Assembly (NCBI RefSeq): GCF_037201815.1
Contig: NZ_CP147407.1
Location: 3,542,723-3,606,722 of the forward strand
From: Metabacillus sp. FJAT-52054
Lineage (GTDB): Bacteria > Bacillota > Bacilli > Bacillales > Bacillaceae
Length of the DNA stretch: 64,000 nt
Direction of reading: 5' to 3'
Positions 9,175 to 17,996 of this stretch are shown here, one piece after another. The stretch's first letter is position 1. Each line of letters opens with the position of its first letter. The notes beneath the pieces are model-generated. The model ran no database searches. It had not been told where the DNA came from and saw nothing but the letters and a program-made list of their open reading frames with translations. The position numbers and the translations under genes were made by a program.

Positions 9175-9212
9175 AAAAAAAAAAGAACAGACGCGGGTCT
9201 GCTCTTTTTTCT
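9173..9212 (-). terminator. Terminator of ctpB
   Basis: The stem formed by GAGCAGACC and GGTCTGTTC with a CG-rich tip is followed by a long T run on the minus strand, just after the ctpB stop. Confidence 0.85.
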
Positions 9213-9217
9213 GCCTA

Positions 9218-10687
9218 TTAAAACAAAACTTTCATGGCTGCCTGAAGCTGGCGATCTTCCTCTTTATTTAATCGCTTGCCTGCGGCTGTTTCATTAATCT
9301 TGGAGGAGGTTTTTTCATCCAGAATCCCTGAAGTCTTCATTCCATTTTTTTGCTGGAAAGCTTTAACGGCTTCCTTCGTCGAACTGCTGTAATATCCATC
9401 TGTTCGTCCGGGATCGTAACCAAGTGCTTTCAACAGCGCTTGAGCTGCTTTTACCTGCTCCCCGTTTGTATCGGGAGCGAGTGGTTTATCCGTTTGAATC
9501 GGAGCAGCGTAGTAATACTCAGGCTGTCTCACCTCAACCGTCGGTGTTACTCCTTTTTTATGAATCCAATTTCCATCAGGAGTGAGCCATTTGTATAGGG
9601 TTAATTTTATGTTGCTTCCATCACCCATCGGTACAGCCTGCTGAACGGTTCCTTTGCCGAAGGAGGTTTCCCCAACAATCGGATACCCGCTCGCCTCTTT
9701 TAATGCTCCAGCCAGAATTTCCGAGGCGGAAGCGCTGCCTTTATCGATGATGACGCTGACAGGATATGCCTTCTCTTCTTTCAGAGTAGAAAAATACTTT
9801 GTTTTTTCTCCGGTCCGTTCAGCAATCTGAATATATGGGTGCCCCTTTGTTACAAACTGCTTAAGGATGTCTTCCACACTTTGAAGATAACCTCCAGGGT
9901 TTCCCCGCACATCCAGGACCAGACCTTTTATATTTTGTTTTTCAAGCTCTTTTAAATTCTTCGTGAAATCCTCTGCAGTCTTTTCAGCAAAGGATGTGAT
10001 CTCCATATAGCCAACTTTTTTGCCTTCATAGGTTTTCACTTCACTGAATACGGTTTGAACCGGAATGGTATCCCGCTTAACAGAGAAGGTAAGATTACCG
10101 CGAGTTCCAGGACGATTCACTTCAATAATGACATTCGTCCCTTTTTTACCGCGGATCTTGAGGACCGTTTCATTTAAGTCCAGGTTTTTAATGGAAGCTC
10201 CGTCAATACGGAGAATTTCATCATTTGGCTGAAGCCCGGCCTTTGCAGCAGGGGATCCTTTAAATGGAGAAACGATAATGATATGGTCATCCCGTTTTCC
10301 TACCTCTGCTCCGATCCCTTCAAAAGAAGAATCCAGAGAATCCGAAAACTGTTTCGCTGTATCCGGGTCCATATAAACAGAATAAGGATCCTCCAGCTTA
10401 GAAAGCATTCCCTGAATGGCGCCCTCCATTAATTCCTCATCATCAATTTTTTCCACATACTTAGATGAAATGAGCTCGTAAGCTTTCTTGATTTTGTCCA
10501 TCCCTTGAGCGATTCTGGCACTATCGTTTGGAGCTGGTACAGCTGCTGCCGGGAGGGCATCCACCTGTTCAACGGCTGAAGGCCCGGTCTGCTTTTCCTT
10601 CTCCATAAGTTCAATTCCAGTATACATACTGCCTGCACCGACCATCATGGCACCTGCAAGCATAAGGGCCGTCATCTTCTGATTCAT
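9218..10687 (-). CDS. ctpB: Carboxy-terminal processing protease CtpB (S41)
   Basis: About 489 residues: an N-terminal signal anchor, a PDZ domain (about 110-190), an S41 protease core and a C-terminal peptidoglycan-binding domain (about 410-475; ALLKALGYDPGRTDGYY). The catalytic Ser is in DKGSASASEI and the Lys in GETSFGKGTVQ. In B. subtilis CtpB cuts SpoIVFA to trigger pro-sigma-K processing during sporulation. The start is the ATG after AGGAGGA; a TTG one codon earlier is less likely. It lies downstream of the M23/ftsEX block but is separated from it by about 370 bases and a terminator. Confidence 0.9.
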   Translation of the reverse strand: MNQKMTALMLAGAMMVGAGSMYTGIELMEKEKQTGPSAVEQVDALPAAAVPAPNDSARIAQGMDKIKKAYELISSKYVEKIDDEELMEGAIQGMLSKLEDPYSVYMDPDTAKQFSDSLDSSFEGIGAEVGKRDDHIIIVSPFKGSPAAKAGLQPNDEILRIDGASIKNLDLNETVLKIRGKKGTNVIIEVNRPGTRGNLTFSVKRDTIPVQTVFSEVKTYEGKKVGYMEITSFAEKTAEDFTKNLKELEKQNIKGLVLDVRGNPGGYLQSVEDILKQFVTKGHPYIQIAERTGEKTKYFSTLKEEKAYPVSVIIDKGSASASEILAGALKEASGYPIVGETSFGKGTVQQAVPMGDGSNIKLTLYKWLTPDGNWIHKKGVTPTVEVRQPEYYYAAPIQTDKPLAPDTNGEQVKAAQALLKALGYDPGRTDGYYSSSTKEAVKAFQQKNGMKTSGILDEKTSSKINETAAGKRLNKEEDRQLQAAMKVLF

Positions 10688-10799
10688 CAAGCTCCTCCTT
10701 TTGTCTGCCCTTAAACAAACGTTTGATTACAGCTTCGTATAAGGCTCCTACTAGTATATGCCGGGCTTGTACAAAACATGTAAATTTTGGGAGGTAGTA

Positions 10800-11000
10800 A
10801 TCATGAGCTGATTTACAGAAATGACATAGTTGTTCGATTCAACACAATAATGTTCCGTGTCCGCAGCGCCTAAGTGTCTCGTTACTTCCAGAGCAGGCGC
10901 TCGCTTTCCACTTTTAAAATTAAGCTCTGTTAAACTTTGCTGTTGATTGCAGCTAGAAGGCGTTCGCTTTCCGCTAAAATCCACAGGTTTAAAAATCAAA
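10800..11000. repeat. Fragment of a Bacillus-type intergenic repeat element
   Basis: Two short copies of a GGCGYTCGCTTTCC motif (near 10896-10909 and 10959-10972) sit in a non-coding stretch with a GTTGATTGCAG segment between them. From memory, similar strings recur between genes in many Bacillus genomes. A 91-codon ORF across it has no ribosome binding site and no protein-like composition. The region separates the EnvC-like gene from ctpB. Confidence 0.45.
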
Positions 11001-11004
11001 AAAT

Positions 11005-11047
11005 TAAAAAGAACGACCCGCGTCATTAGACGTTTGGGCCGTTCTTA
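11005..11047 (-). terminator. Terminator of the EnvC-like gene
   Basis: An 11-bp stem with one mismatch (AAGAACGGCCC paired with GGGTCGTTCTT) is followed by a T-rich run on the minus strand. Confidence 0.85.
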
Positions 11048-11060
11048 GGGAGCTTCCTTT

Positions 11061-12395
11061 TTACGGAAGATATTTTCTCGGATTATCTGCACTGCCTTTA
11101 CCGGTATATCCACCCGGATGCACCTCAAAGTGAAGGTGTGTTCCAGTAGATCCTCCAGTTGTACCCATGATTCCAATTTGCTGTCCCTGGCTGACAGATT
11201 GTCCGCTGTGAACACTGCTTGAATCCAGGTGAGCATAGATCGTCGTATAATTCTTACCATTGATTACGTGAGAAATAAATACGACATTTCCCCAGCTGCT
11301 TGAATAGCTTGAACGGATAACGGTACCGGATGCTGCTGCATGTACAGGAACATTTCCGTTGGCAATATCCACTCCGCCATGAAGCTTCTTCTGTCCAGTA
11401 ATCGGGTGAACACGCATTCCGAACTCAGATGTATGAGCTCCGGATGCTGGCCAGATGAAAATGGCATTTCCGCTTGGTGCCGGTGCAGGGGCTGGTGAAG
11501 GTGCAGAATTTGAGCTGCTGTCAGAAGAACTGCCTGATGGACTGCTTTGACGAGCCTGCTCTGCTTTTTGCTCAGCTGCTCTTGCTGCCGCTTCTGCCGC
11601 TTCACGCTGGCGTTTTTCTTCTGCTGCTTTTGCACGCTGCATTTCCTGCTGGACTGCTGCTTCCTGTTCTTTTAAGAATGCAGACTGATCTTCAAGTTCA
11701 TGCATATCATGCTCTGCTTCTTCATTATCTTTCATTACCTGCTGCATCACGGTATTTTTTTCTGCAGATTTTTTGTTAAGATCTTCTTTAATTGCTTCAA
11801 GATCTGTCAGTGCATTTTCTAGCTTTTGAAGTGTACTGTTTAGTTCCGCTTCTTTTTGCTCAAGTAGCTTTTTGTCGTCATCATGTGCTTTTAATATATC
11901 GTTGTCTGCTCCAATAATAGTAGATACAGCCCCGATTCTTGAAATAAAGTCACCAAAGTCCTGAGCCCCAAGAAGCACATCTAAATAGCTTCCCATACCG
12001 CCGCTCTCCTGTAATGCACGCGCACGGTCTCTTACAATATCGTTTCTTTCTTTAATTCTTTGCTTCACTTCTTCAATTTGCTTTTTAAGAGAATCGATTT
12101 CTACTTTTGCGTTATCAATATCTGCCTGCTTTTCGCGGATTTTTGCATTGGCTGCAGAAATCTCTGTATCCAGACGTTTAATTTCCTCGTTCAGCTTGGC
12201 TTCTTTTTCCTTTAATTCCGCAATTTGCTTTTGCTTGCTGGACAGGTCGGATTGAACACCGGATTGCTCATTTTGAATGTTTCTCTGTTTTTCTTGTAAT
12301 GTTTCTGCCATTACTTGATTACTGCTCAGCGGAATCAGAACGCCGTTTACACTGACAATGGCAGCGACCCCAAAAGTTAAAAGCTTTCTTCTCAC
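11061..12395 (-). CDS. EnvC/PcsB-like murein hydrolase (activator) with M23 domain
   Basis: 444 residues: a signal peptide (1-30, cleavage after VMA), a long coiled coil (about 32-270), a low-complexity Ser/Pro/Ala linker, and a C-terminal LytM/M23 domain (about 310-444). Zinc ligands are visible: His and Asp in LHGGVDIA and the HLHFEV motif. PcsB and EnvC relatives are gated by FtsEX to cut septal peptidoglycan, and this gene lies directly downstream of ftsX. B. subtilis lacks it at this position and uses CwlO. The start is GTG after GGGGAGG. A terminator follows. Confidence 0.85.
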   Translation of the reverse strand: MRRKLLTFGVAAIVSVNGVLIPLSSNQVMAETLQEKQRNIQNEQSGVQSDLSSKQKQIAELKEKEAKLNEEIKRLDTEISAANAKIREKQADIDNAKVEIDSLKKQIEEVKQRIKERNDIVRDRARALQESGGMGSYLDVLLGAQDFGDFISRIGAVSTIIGADNDILKAHDDDKKLLEQKEAELNSTLQKLENALTDLEAIKEDLNKKSAEKNTVMQQVMKDNEEAEHDMHELEDQSAFLKEQEAAVQQEMQRAKAAEEKRQREAAEAAARAAEQKAEQARQSSPSGSSSDSSSNSAPSPAPAPAPSGNAIFIWPASGAHTSEFGMRVHPITGQKKLHGGVDIANGNVPVHAAASGTVIRSSYSSSWGNVVFISHVINGKNYTTIYAHLDSSSVHSGQSVSQGQQIGIMGTTGGSTGTHLHFEVHPGGYTGKGSADNPRKYLP

Positions 12396-12473
12396 CTGTT
12401 TTTCCTCCCCTAATATATCTCTATGTAAGGCTGCGGAAGACTGGCTGGATCAGCCAGTCTAAACCCTTTCGCC

Positions 12474-13364
12474 TTAAACCCTTAAGAATTTTCTAATGGA
12501 CATCAAACTTCCCCAAACCCCAATCAAGGCTCCAATCAGAAGCAGGATCAAGGATACCTGCCATACAAATGGATTGAATGGGAGAAGCTGAGCAAATGAA
12601 TCAGCAACTTGAGGTGCAGCCCACGTGTACAGGCTGTTATAGGCAAAAATCAGAATGACAATCGGGATAATCGCACCAAAGGTTCCAAGCATGAGTCCCT
12701 CCATAAAAAATGGCCAGCGTATGAACCAGTTGGTTGCGCCTACGAGTTTCATAATTTCAATCTCGCGGCGGCGTGCAAAAATCGTAATCTTAATTGTATT
12801 TGAAATAAGGAACATCGCTGTGAATATCAGTCCGATAATCAGGGCAATTCCTATGTTTCTAGCTATATTTAAGCCTTTGAAAAGCTTCTTCACTTCTTCT
12901 TTTCCATAGTTCACTTTATAAGCACTATCAAATTTTTCAATTTGATTTGCTATTTTAGCCGTGTCTTGAGGTTCTTTTGCTTTTACAACGAATACATCAC
13001 GGAGCGGGTTGTCCTGATCTCTCAGCTCCAGAGCCTCACCCTGTTCACCAAAGCCCTGCTGTATTTTATCAAGCTCTTTTTCTTTGGAAGAAAACTCGAC
13101 GCTTGCTATATCAGATATTCCTTTAATATTGGTCTCAAGCTTAGACTGTTCCTCTTTGGAGGCTGTCTCATCCACCAGCACCTTAATAACAACGTCATTC
13201 TCAATGTTATTGGCAAAGTGGTTGAGGTTCATCATAATGACCAGGAAGGTTCCTACCAGAATCAAGGTAACGGCGACGGCGCTGACAGATGCAAAAGACA
13301 TCCATGCGTTTCTGCCGAGGGATTTTAAGCTTTCGCGGAAGTGGCGGCCGAGAGTCTTAATCAT
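12474..13364 (-). CDS. ftsX: Cell division ABC transporter permease FtsX
   Basis: About 296 residues with four membrane helices (about 22-44, 172-195, 225-248, 268-290) and the extracellular loop after helix 1 that contacts murein hydrolases. The start was placed at MIKTLGRHF, eleven bases after an AGGGGAG site inside the 3' end of ftsE. The two genes overlap by 8 bases, giving translational coupling. In Bacillus FtsEX is needed for CwlO activity and for sporulation septum orientation. Confidence 0.92.
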   Translation of the reverse strand: MIKTLGRHFRESLKSLGRNAWMSFASVSAVAVTLILVGTFLVIMMNLNHFANNIENDVVIKVLVDETASKEEQSKLETNIKGISDIASVEFSSKEKELDKIQQGFGEQGEALELRDQDNPLRDVFVVKAKEPQDTAKIANQIEKFDSAYKVNYGKEEVKKLFKGLNIARNIGIALIIGLIFTAMFLISNTIKITIFARRREIEIMKLVGATNWFIRWPFFMEGLMLGTFGAIIPIVILIFAYNSLYTWAAPQVADSFAQLLPFNPFVWQVSLILLLIGALIGVWGSLMSIRKFLRV

Positions 13365-14043
13365 AGATTCCATACTCCCCTCTGGCCTCATCACGAACAA
13401 TCTTTCCATCTTCGACTGCAATGACCCGTTTTTTCATCGTGTTAACAATTTCTCTGTTGTGTGTTGCCATAACCACTGTCGTACCGCGGTTATTGATCTC
13501 TTCGAACACATTCATGATTTCCCAGGACGTATCAGGATCAAGGTTTCCGGTGGGCTCATCTGCAATGACCACGCCAGGGTTATTGACAATGGAGCGTGCG
13601 AGCGAAATCCGCTGCTGCTCTCCTCCTGATAGCTCGTCCGGAAAACTTCTCGCTTTATGTTTAAGCTGAACGAGATCCAGCACTTCCATTACACGTTTTT
13701 TTATGTTTTTATTGCTTTCGCCGATTACTTCCATTGCGAATGCAACATTTTCATATACTGTCAGCCGGGGCAGAAGCTTGAAGTCCTGAAAGACAACACC
13801 GATGCTTCTTCTTAAGTAGGGAACCTTGCTCTCTTTGAGCTTCCCAAGATTGACGCCGTTAATGACGATTTTCCCTGAGCTCGGTTTTTCTTCCCGGTAC
13901 ATCATTTTAATAAAGGTCGATTTACCGGCTCCGCTTGGTCCTACTACATAAACGAACTCACCCTGGTTAATCTTCACATCAATTCCGTTGATGGCGACTA
14001 CACCATTTGGATAAGTTTTATATATCTTTTCCATTTCTATCAT
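13357..14043 (-). CDS. ftsE: Cell division ATP-binding protein FtsE
   Basis: 228 residues of ABC ATPase: Walker A GPSGAGKST, signature LSGGEQQR, Walker B VVIADEPTG, His switch ATHN. It pairs with FtsX to power murein hydrolase activation at the membrane. The start was placed at MIEMEKIYKTY, as in relatives. It overlaps ftsX downstream by 8 bases. Confidence 0.93.
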   Translation of the reverse strand: MIEMEKIYKTYPNGVVAINGIDVKINQGEFVYVVGPSGAGKSTFIKMMYREEKPSSGKIVINGVNLGKLKESKVPYLRRSIGVVFQDFKLLPRLTVYENVAFAMEVIGESNKNIKKRVMEVLDLVQLKHKARSFPDELSGGEQQRISLARSIVNNPGVVIADEPTGNLDPDTSWEIMNVFEEINNRGTTVVMATHNREIVNTMKKRVIAVEDGKIVRDEARGEYGIYD

Positions 14044-14302
14044 GCAAATCACCCAAAACTAGTTTTTTAGAATCATAAACGCGAATGCGATTTATGTAAG
14101 TAATTGTCGATTGTATAAACATAGTCCTATTACCAAATCTTTTCTCACAACGTCCATTATAACACCAACATTCGCCAAAAATAGACCATTTTATATTACA
14201 TTTTCATTTCATGTCTGTAAAAGAAGTAATGTTTTACAATGGTTTAGGGTATATACAATTGCCTATCTGTCAAAATGTCTATGTCATTTTTTCGACATTT
14301 TC

Positions 14303-14336
14303 ACACAAAAAAAAGACTCCTGAAGGAATCTTTTAT
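14303..14336 (-). terminator. Terminator of cccB
   Basis: The stem AAAGATTCCT / AGGAGTCTTT has a two-base loop and a long T run on the minus strand. It overlaps the cccB stop codon. Confidence 0.85.
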
Positions 14337-14644
14337 TTTTTCTCTGATAGCCATTCTGCTACTTTCTTAGCATCTTCCCCTTCAAGTATCCCCCGGGGCA
14401 TGCTGCCTTTACCGTTTTTAATGATTTGTTCAATTTCTGCCGCATCATGCTCCTCCCCGACACGGGTCAGGTTCGGGCCGGCTCCGCCTTTAAGGTCTAC
14501 TCCATGGCAGCTGGCACAGTTTTGTTTAAAAAGCTGTTCTCCATCCATTGCTGAAGCTTCCTGTTTAGATGATGAATCTCCGCCGCCGCATGCGGTTAAT
14601 GTAAGTGAAGCTGTGAATATAAGGGCAAATGCTTTTCTTTTCAA
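14333..14644 (-). CDS. cccB: Cytochrome c-551, lipoprotein
   Basis: 103 residues. A lipoprotein signal with lipobox LTAC at residues 16-19 anchors it to the outer face of the membrane. The CASCHG motif binds haem c covalently, and the Met ligand is probably in GSMPRG. In B. subtilis CccB is a small membrane-anchored electron carrier of the respiratory chain. The start is TTG after GGGAGG. Its place between ftsE and yvjA matches B. subtilis. Confidence 0.9.
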   Translation of the reverse strand: MKRKAFALIFTASLTLTACGGGDSSSKQEASAMDGEQLFKQNCASCHGVDLKGGAGPNLTRVGEEHDAAEIEQIIKNGKGSMPRGILEGEDAKKVAEWLSEKK

Positions 14645-14688
14645 GGCAGGTGCCTCCCTAATAGAATGATAAAATTATTATAACCTAG

Positions 14689-15555
14689 TCAGGCCCGCTT
14701 GAAACCCTCGCCAAGAACCTCCGAAGCATCCATAACAACGACAAAGGCAGACGGGTCAATCCCTCTTACCAATTGTTTCAGTTTTGTGAATTCGGTCTGG
14801 TCTACGACACACATTAAGATCGGCTTCTCCATATCTGTATAGCCCCCAAAAGCAGAGACCTTCGTTACACCCCTGTCAATCGTCTGCAGAATTGCTTGTT
14901 TAACCTCATCTTCATGATTCGTAATGACCATCGCCATCTTGGATCGTCCCAAGCCGATTTGAACGATATCAATCGTTTTGCTCGTTACGTACAGACCAAT
15001 TAAAGCATAAAGACCGCCTTCGATATCAAAGGCAAAAGTTGCAGCAAGCACGATCATTCCATCGATCATCGCAACACACGTCCCTAAGGTGAGGCCGGTA
15101 TACTTATGAATAATTTGCGCTGCGAGATCCGTCCCGCCGGTGGATGCCTTCCCCCTAAATACTAATCCAAGGCCAAGCCCCACTCCAATTCCGCCAAATA
15201 AGGCTCCCAAAAGCGGATCCATTGTGACAGGGTCCGCGTCCTTTGTGAGGAAAACGACAAAGGGCAGAAATAAGGTCCCAATCAGTGTTTTAAAACCAAA
15301 TTGACGCCCAAGCAGGATGACACCTGCAACAAACAAAGGGATATTAAAAGCCCATTGCACGTATGCGGGCTCCAGGCCAAAAGCGTCATTCAATATTGTG
15401 CTGATTCCGCTGACTCCCCCGGAAGCGACCCGGTTCGGAAGCAGAAAAAGATTAAAAGCAAGCGCCACAATAGCAGAGCCTGCGAGAATATAGACATATT
15501 CCAGAATTTTTGCAACGACTGGTTCCTGAGTAAACGACTGCTTCCGCTGTTTCAT
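14689..15555 (-). CDS. yvjA: YitT family membrane protein YvjA
   Basis: About 288 residues: five or six membrane helices (NLFLLPNRVASGGVSGIS) followed by a cytosolic DUF2179 domain (MAMVITNHEDEVKQAI) at the C-terminus. This is the YitT/YvjA family, of unknown function. The ORF is open upstream to 15906, but the true start is the ATG at 15555 after GGAGGG. Its place between cccB and prfB matches B. subtilis. Confidence 0.88.
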   Translation of the reverse strand: MKQRKQSFTQEPVVAKILEYVYILAGSAIVALAFNLFLLPNRVASGGVSGISTILNDAFGLEPAYVQWAFNIPLFVAGVILLGRQFGFKTLIGTLFLPFVVFLTKDADPVTMDPLLGALFGGIGVGLGLGLVFRGKASTGGTDLAAQIIHKYTGLTLGTCVAMIDGMIVLAATFAFDIEGGLYALIGLYVTSKTIDIVQIGLGRSKMAMVITNHEDEVKQAILQTIDRGVTKVSAFGGYTDMEKPILMCVVDQTEFTKLKQLVRGIDPSAFVVVMDASEVLGEGFKRA

Positions 15556-15862
15556 CTTAATAGTCCCTCCAATGGAATACTTAACCAGACAAGAGTATAG
15601 CACCGGAATCCGGCGGTGTAAATGAAGGTAAAATAACGTGGTAAAGGGGTAAAGTGCCAGAGTAGTTTTTCCATGATGCGGTGTGATTATGCTCGTTTTG
15701 GAAGGGCAATTGGGGGCAGAGGAATTCCCGCTGATGAGGAATTTGTTCCGGTTAAGCGGATTCTGCCCCTCATGCACCGGGATTCTTTTTTCACGCAATT
15801 GATCAATTGACCAACCATTTATCCACTGCAATTGATTAAAATGACCGTCCACTCTCTGTAAA
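15556..15862. other. Intergenic region with short inverted repeats, no gene seen
   Basis: Upstream region of yvjA. A GGGCAGA arm near 15714 and a TCTGCCC arm near 15762 form a wide inverted repeat, and a CAATTGATCAATTG palindrome lies near 15797-15810. No ORF has a ribosome binding site, and no clear promoter could be assigned. Confidence 0.5.
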
Positions 15863-15863
15863 C

Positions 15864-15891
15864 AACAAAAAACCGGCATCAGCCGGCTTGT
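15864..15891 (-). terminator. Terminator of the 118-residue membrane protein gene
   Basis: The stem AAGCCGGC / GCCGGTTTT has a TGAT loop and a T run on the minus strand. Confidence 0.8.
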
Positions 15892-15902
15892 CCATAATTT
15901 TT

Positions 15903-16259
15903 TCATATATTTTTCGGAGCTTTTCCTCTTAAACAGGCTAGAAGGGTGAAAACTGCCATGATGAGCATTCCCGTGTCAACGCAAAGGAATCCAATTCCCA
16001 TTGCCCATTCTGAATCGCGAAAGCAGCGATAGACAATCACACTGAATAAGACTGAACCGCTCAAAGCTATAAAGGCAAGCCCCCATAAATAAATCGTTTT
16101 TTTAGCCCATAGCATGAAGATGGCTCCGCCTGTACCGAATGCAATGGCTAAAGCATCGTATGACTGCTCAGGGATATCAGCCAGGAATATCCCCCCTGCT
16201 CCATATAAAAAACCAAAAAACAACAAAATCGACAAGATTGCTTTCATTACAGTTTTCAT
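15903..16259 (-). CDS. Small membrane protein, unknown
   Basis: About 118 residues with four predicted membrane helices (roughly 6-26, 34-51, 57-77, 88-110). The start is the ATG six bases after GGAGGTG. No family is recognised. It lies about 72 bases downstream of another small four-helix protein and both sit between prfB and yvjA, a place with no such genes in B. subtilis, so the pair may be a local insertion. Confidence 0.6.
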   Translation of the reverse strand: MKTVMKAILSILLFFGFLYGAGGIFLADIPEQSYDALAIAFGTGGAIFMLWAKKTIYLWGLAFIALSGSVLFSVIVYRCFRDSEWAMGIGFLCVDTGMLIMAVFTLLACLRGKAPKNI

Positions 16260-16331
16260 CCGCTTCACCTCCCACAGCCCAGTTTTTACTCTTTTACCCG
16301 GTGTACACTCGTAAAAAAACATGTAAATTGT

Positions 16332-16703
16332 TTACATCCGGTTATCCCGTTCTGGTTTCTGAGCGAATCGTTCCTTTAGCAGGGCTATCACAATGAGTGC
16401 AGCTCCTATTGCGACGAGTCCGACAATTCCTCCGAGAGCCCATTCACCCTGCCTGAATGCTTCAATTGAACCAAGTCCCCCTCCTGAGGCAATGCTCGCG
16501 GTAAAAAAACCTCCTCCCCAATCCCCTGCTGTGCCATCACTCCATGTCATAAGAATAAATCCTAAACTGCCAAGAACCACCGAAATACAGTACACAAACA
16601 TTTCCCAGCTGTCTGCCTGAAACATGGCAGCAAACGCGGCTATTCCTATTATTCCGCATAAAATTCCAATCAATGGTTTTTCTAAACATCCTAAACAGCC
16701 CAT
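16332..16703 (-). CDS. Small membrane protein, unknown
   Basis: About 123 residues with Cys-Leu-Gly-Cys near the N-terminus and four hydrophobic segments. A Gly-rich stretch around residues 67-80 (GDWGGGFF, SGGGLG) joins them. The start follows GGGGGAAG. No family is recognised. It probably shares a transcript with the next small membrane protein gene. The two N-terminal Cys residues could bind metal or form a disulfide, but this is only a guess. Confidence 0.55.
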   Translation of the reverse strand: MGCLGCLEKPLIGILCGIIGIAAFAAMFQADSWEMFVYCISVVLGSLGFILMTWSDGTAGDWGGGFFTASIASGGGLGSIEAFRQGEWALGGIVGLVAIGAALIVIALLKERFAQKPERDNRM

Positions 16704-16761
16704 CTTCTTCCCCCTGCCATACAAAATCCCCGATTTAATTCCCTTTATTTTACTTACCCAA

Positions 16762-16793
16762 ACAAAAAAGCACCCGGAATTATCCAGGTGCCA
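16762..16793 (-). terminator. Terminator of prfB
   Basis: The stem GCACCTGG / CCGGGTGC with a six-base loop is followed by six T residues on the minus strand. Confidence 0.85.
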
Positions 16794-16799
16794 ACATGC

Positions 16800-17898
16800 T
16801 TATAGCTTCGATCTCAAATATGAATCAATAAACGGATCAAGCTCTCCGTCCATAACTGCATGGACGTTGCCAATTTCCGTGCTTGTTCTGTGGTCTTTTA
16901 CCATGGAATACGGGTGGAAGACGTAGGAACGGATTTGGCTTCCCCAGCCGATATCTTTTTGCTCTCCGCGAATTTCAGCAAGCTGTGCTTCCTGCTCTTC
17001 AATTTTCTTTTGATAGAGCTTAGCTTTCAGCATTTTCATTGCATGCTCGCGGTTTTTGATTTGGGAACGCTCGGTTTGGCATGATACAACGACGTTGGTC
17101 GGAAGATGGGTAATCCGGACGGCTGAGTCTGTCGTATTGATATGCTGTCCACCGGCTCCACTCGCGCGGTACGTATCTACCTTTAGGTCCTCTGTGCGGA
17201 TTTCAATTTCAATTTCTTCATTGAATTCCGGCATAATTTCACAGGACACAAATGACGTGTGACGGCGTCCTGAGGAGTCAAATGGTGAAATACGGACGAG
17301 GCGGTGAACCCCTTTTTCGGCTTTTAAGTATCCGTAAGCGTTGTGCCCTTTGATTAAGAGAGTAACGGATTTAATTCCGGCTTCATCACCAGGAAGGTAA
17401 TCAAGCGTCTCAACCTTGAAGCCTCTCTTCTCTGCCCAGCGTGTATACATGCGAAGAAGCATAGAGCCCCAGTCCTGAGACTCCGTTCCGCCGGCTCCGG
17501 GATGAAGTTCAAGAATCGCATTGCTCTTATCATATGGCTCGCTAAGCAGCAATTGAAGTTCAAAATCATTCATTTTTCCAGTGAGTTCCTTCAGTTCAGA
17601 AGCAAGCTCACTTTGAAGGTCATCATCCGGTTCCTCTTTTAAAAGCTCAAGCGTAATGGTCAGGTTCTCGTATGATTCACTCATATCCTGAAACTGATTT
17701 ACGACATCCTTTAAACCGTTCGCTTCATTAATAACCACTTGTGCGGCATTTTGGTCGTTCCAGAATGCCGGATGAGCCATTTCCTCATCTAGCTCCTGAA
17801 TGCGCGCTTCCTTTGAATCGAGGTCAAAGAGACCCCCTAAAAGCCGCTAATCTCTTAGCTGTTTTATCTAATTCCTGACGAATTTCTACTAAATCCAT
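16800..17898 (-). CDS. prfB: Peptide chain release factor 2, with programmed +1 frameshift
   Basis: RF2 recognises UGA and UAA and releases the finished peptide through the GGQ loop ([10 protein letters not shown]). Translation starts at the ATG at 17898 after GAGGTG and runs 24 codons to an in-frame TGA at 17824-17826. A Shine-Dalgarno-like AGGGGG then CTT TGA C causes a +1 shift, so the ribosome continues on GAC. The two parts add up to 365 residues, the normal length. The shift makes the amount of RF2 self-regulating. The second ORF alone would lack the first helices of domain 1. Confidence 0.95.
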
Positions 17899-17996
17899 TT
17901 CAGTCACCTCGGTAAGTTTTTAAGCTACTGTTAAACATAAACCACAGGGGTCGAAAAGTCCAGTAAGGCCTGAAAAACAGCCATCTGGAACAGTAT

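Noticed and set aside
10751..11026. 91-codon ORF on the minus strand
   Set aside because: No ribosome binding site, lies over an intergenic repeat, protein composition not credible.
13084..13629. 181-codon plus-strand frame across ftsX and ftsE
   Set aside because: Antisense to two well-supported overlapping genes, no start signals.
15556..15906. N-terminal extension of the YitT protein
   Set aside because: Open frame only; the extension has no membrane-protein character and crosses a terminator, and a strong ribosome binding site marks the downstream ATG.
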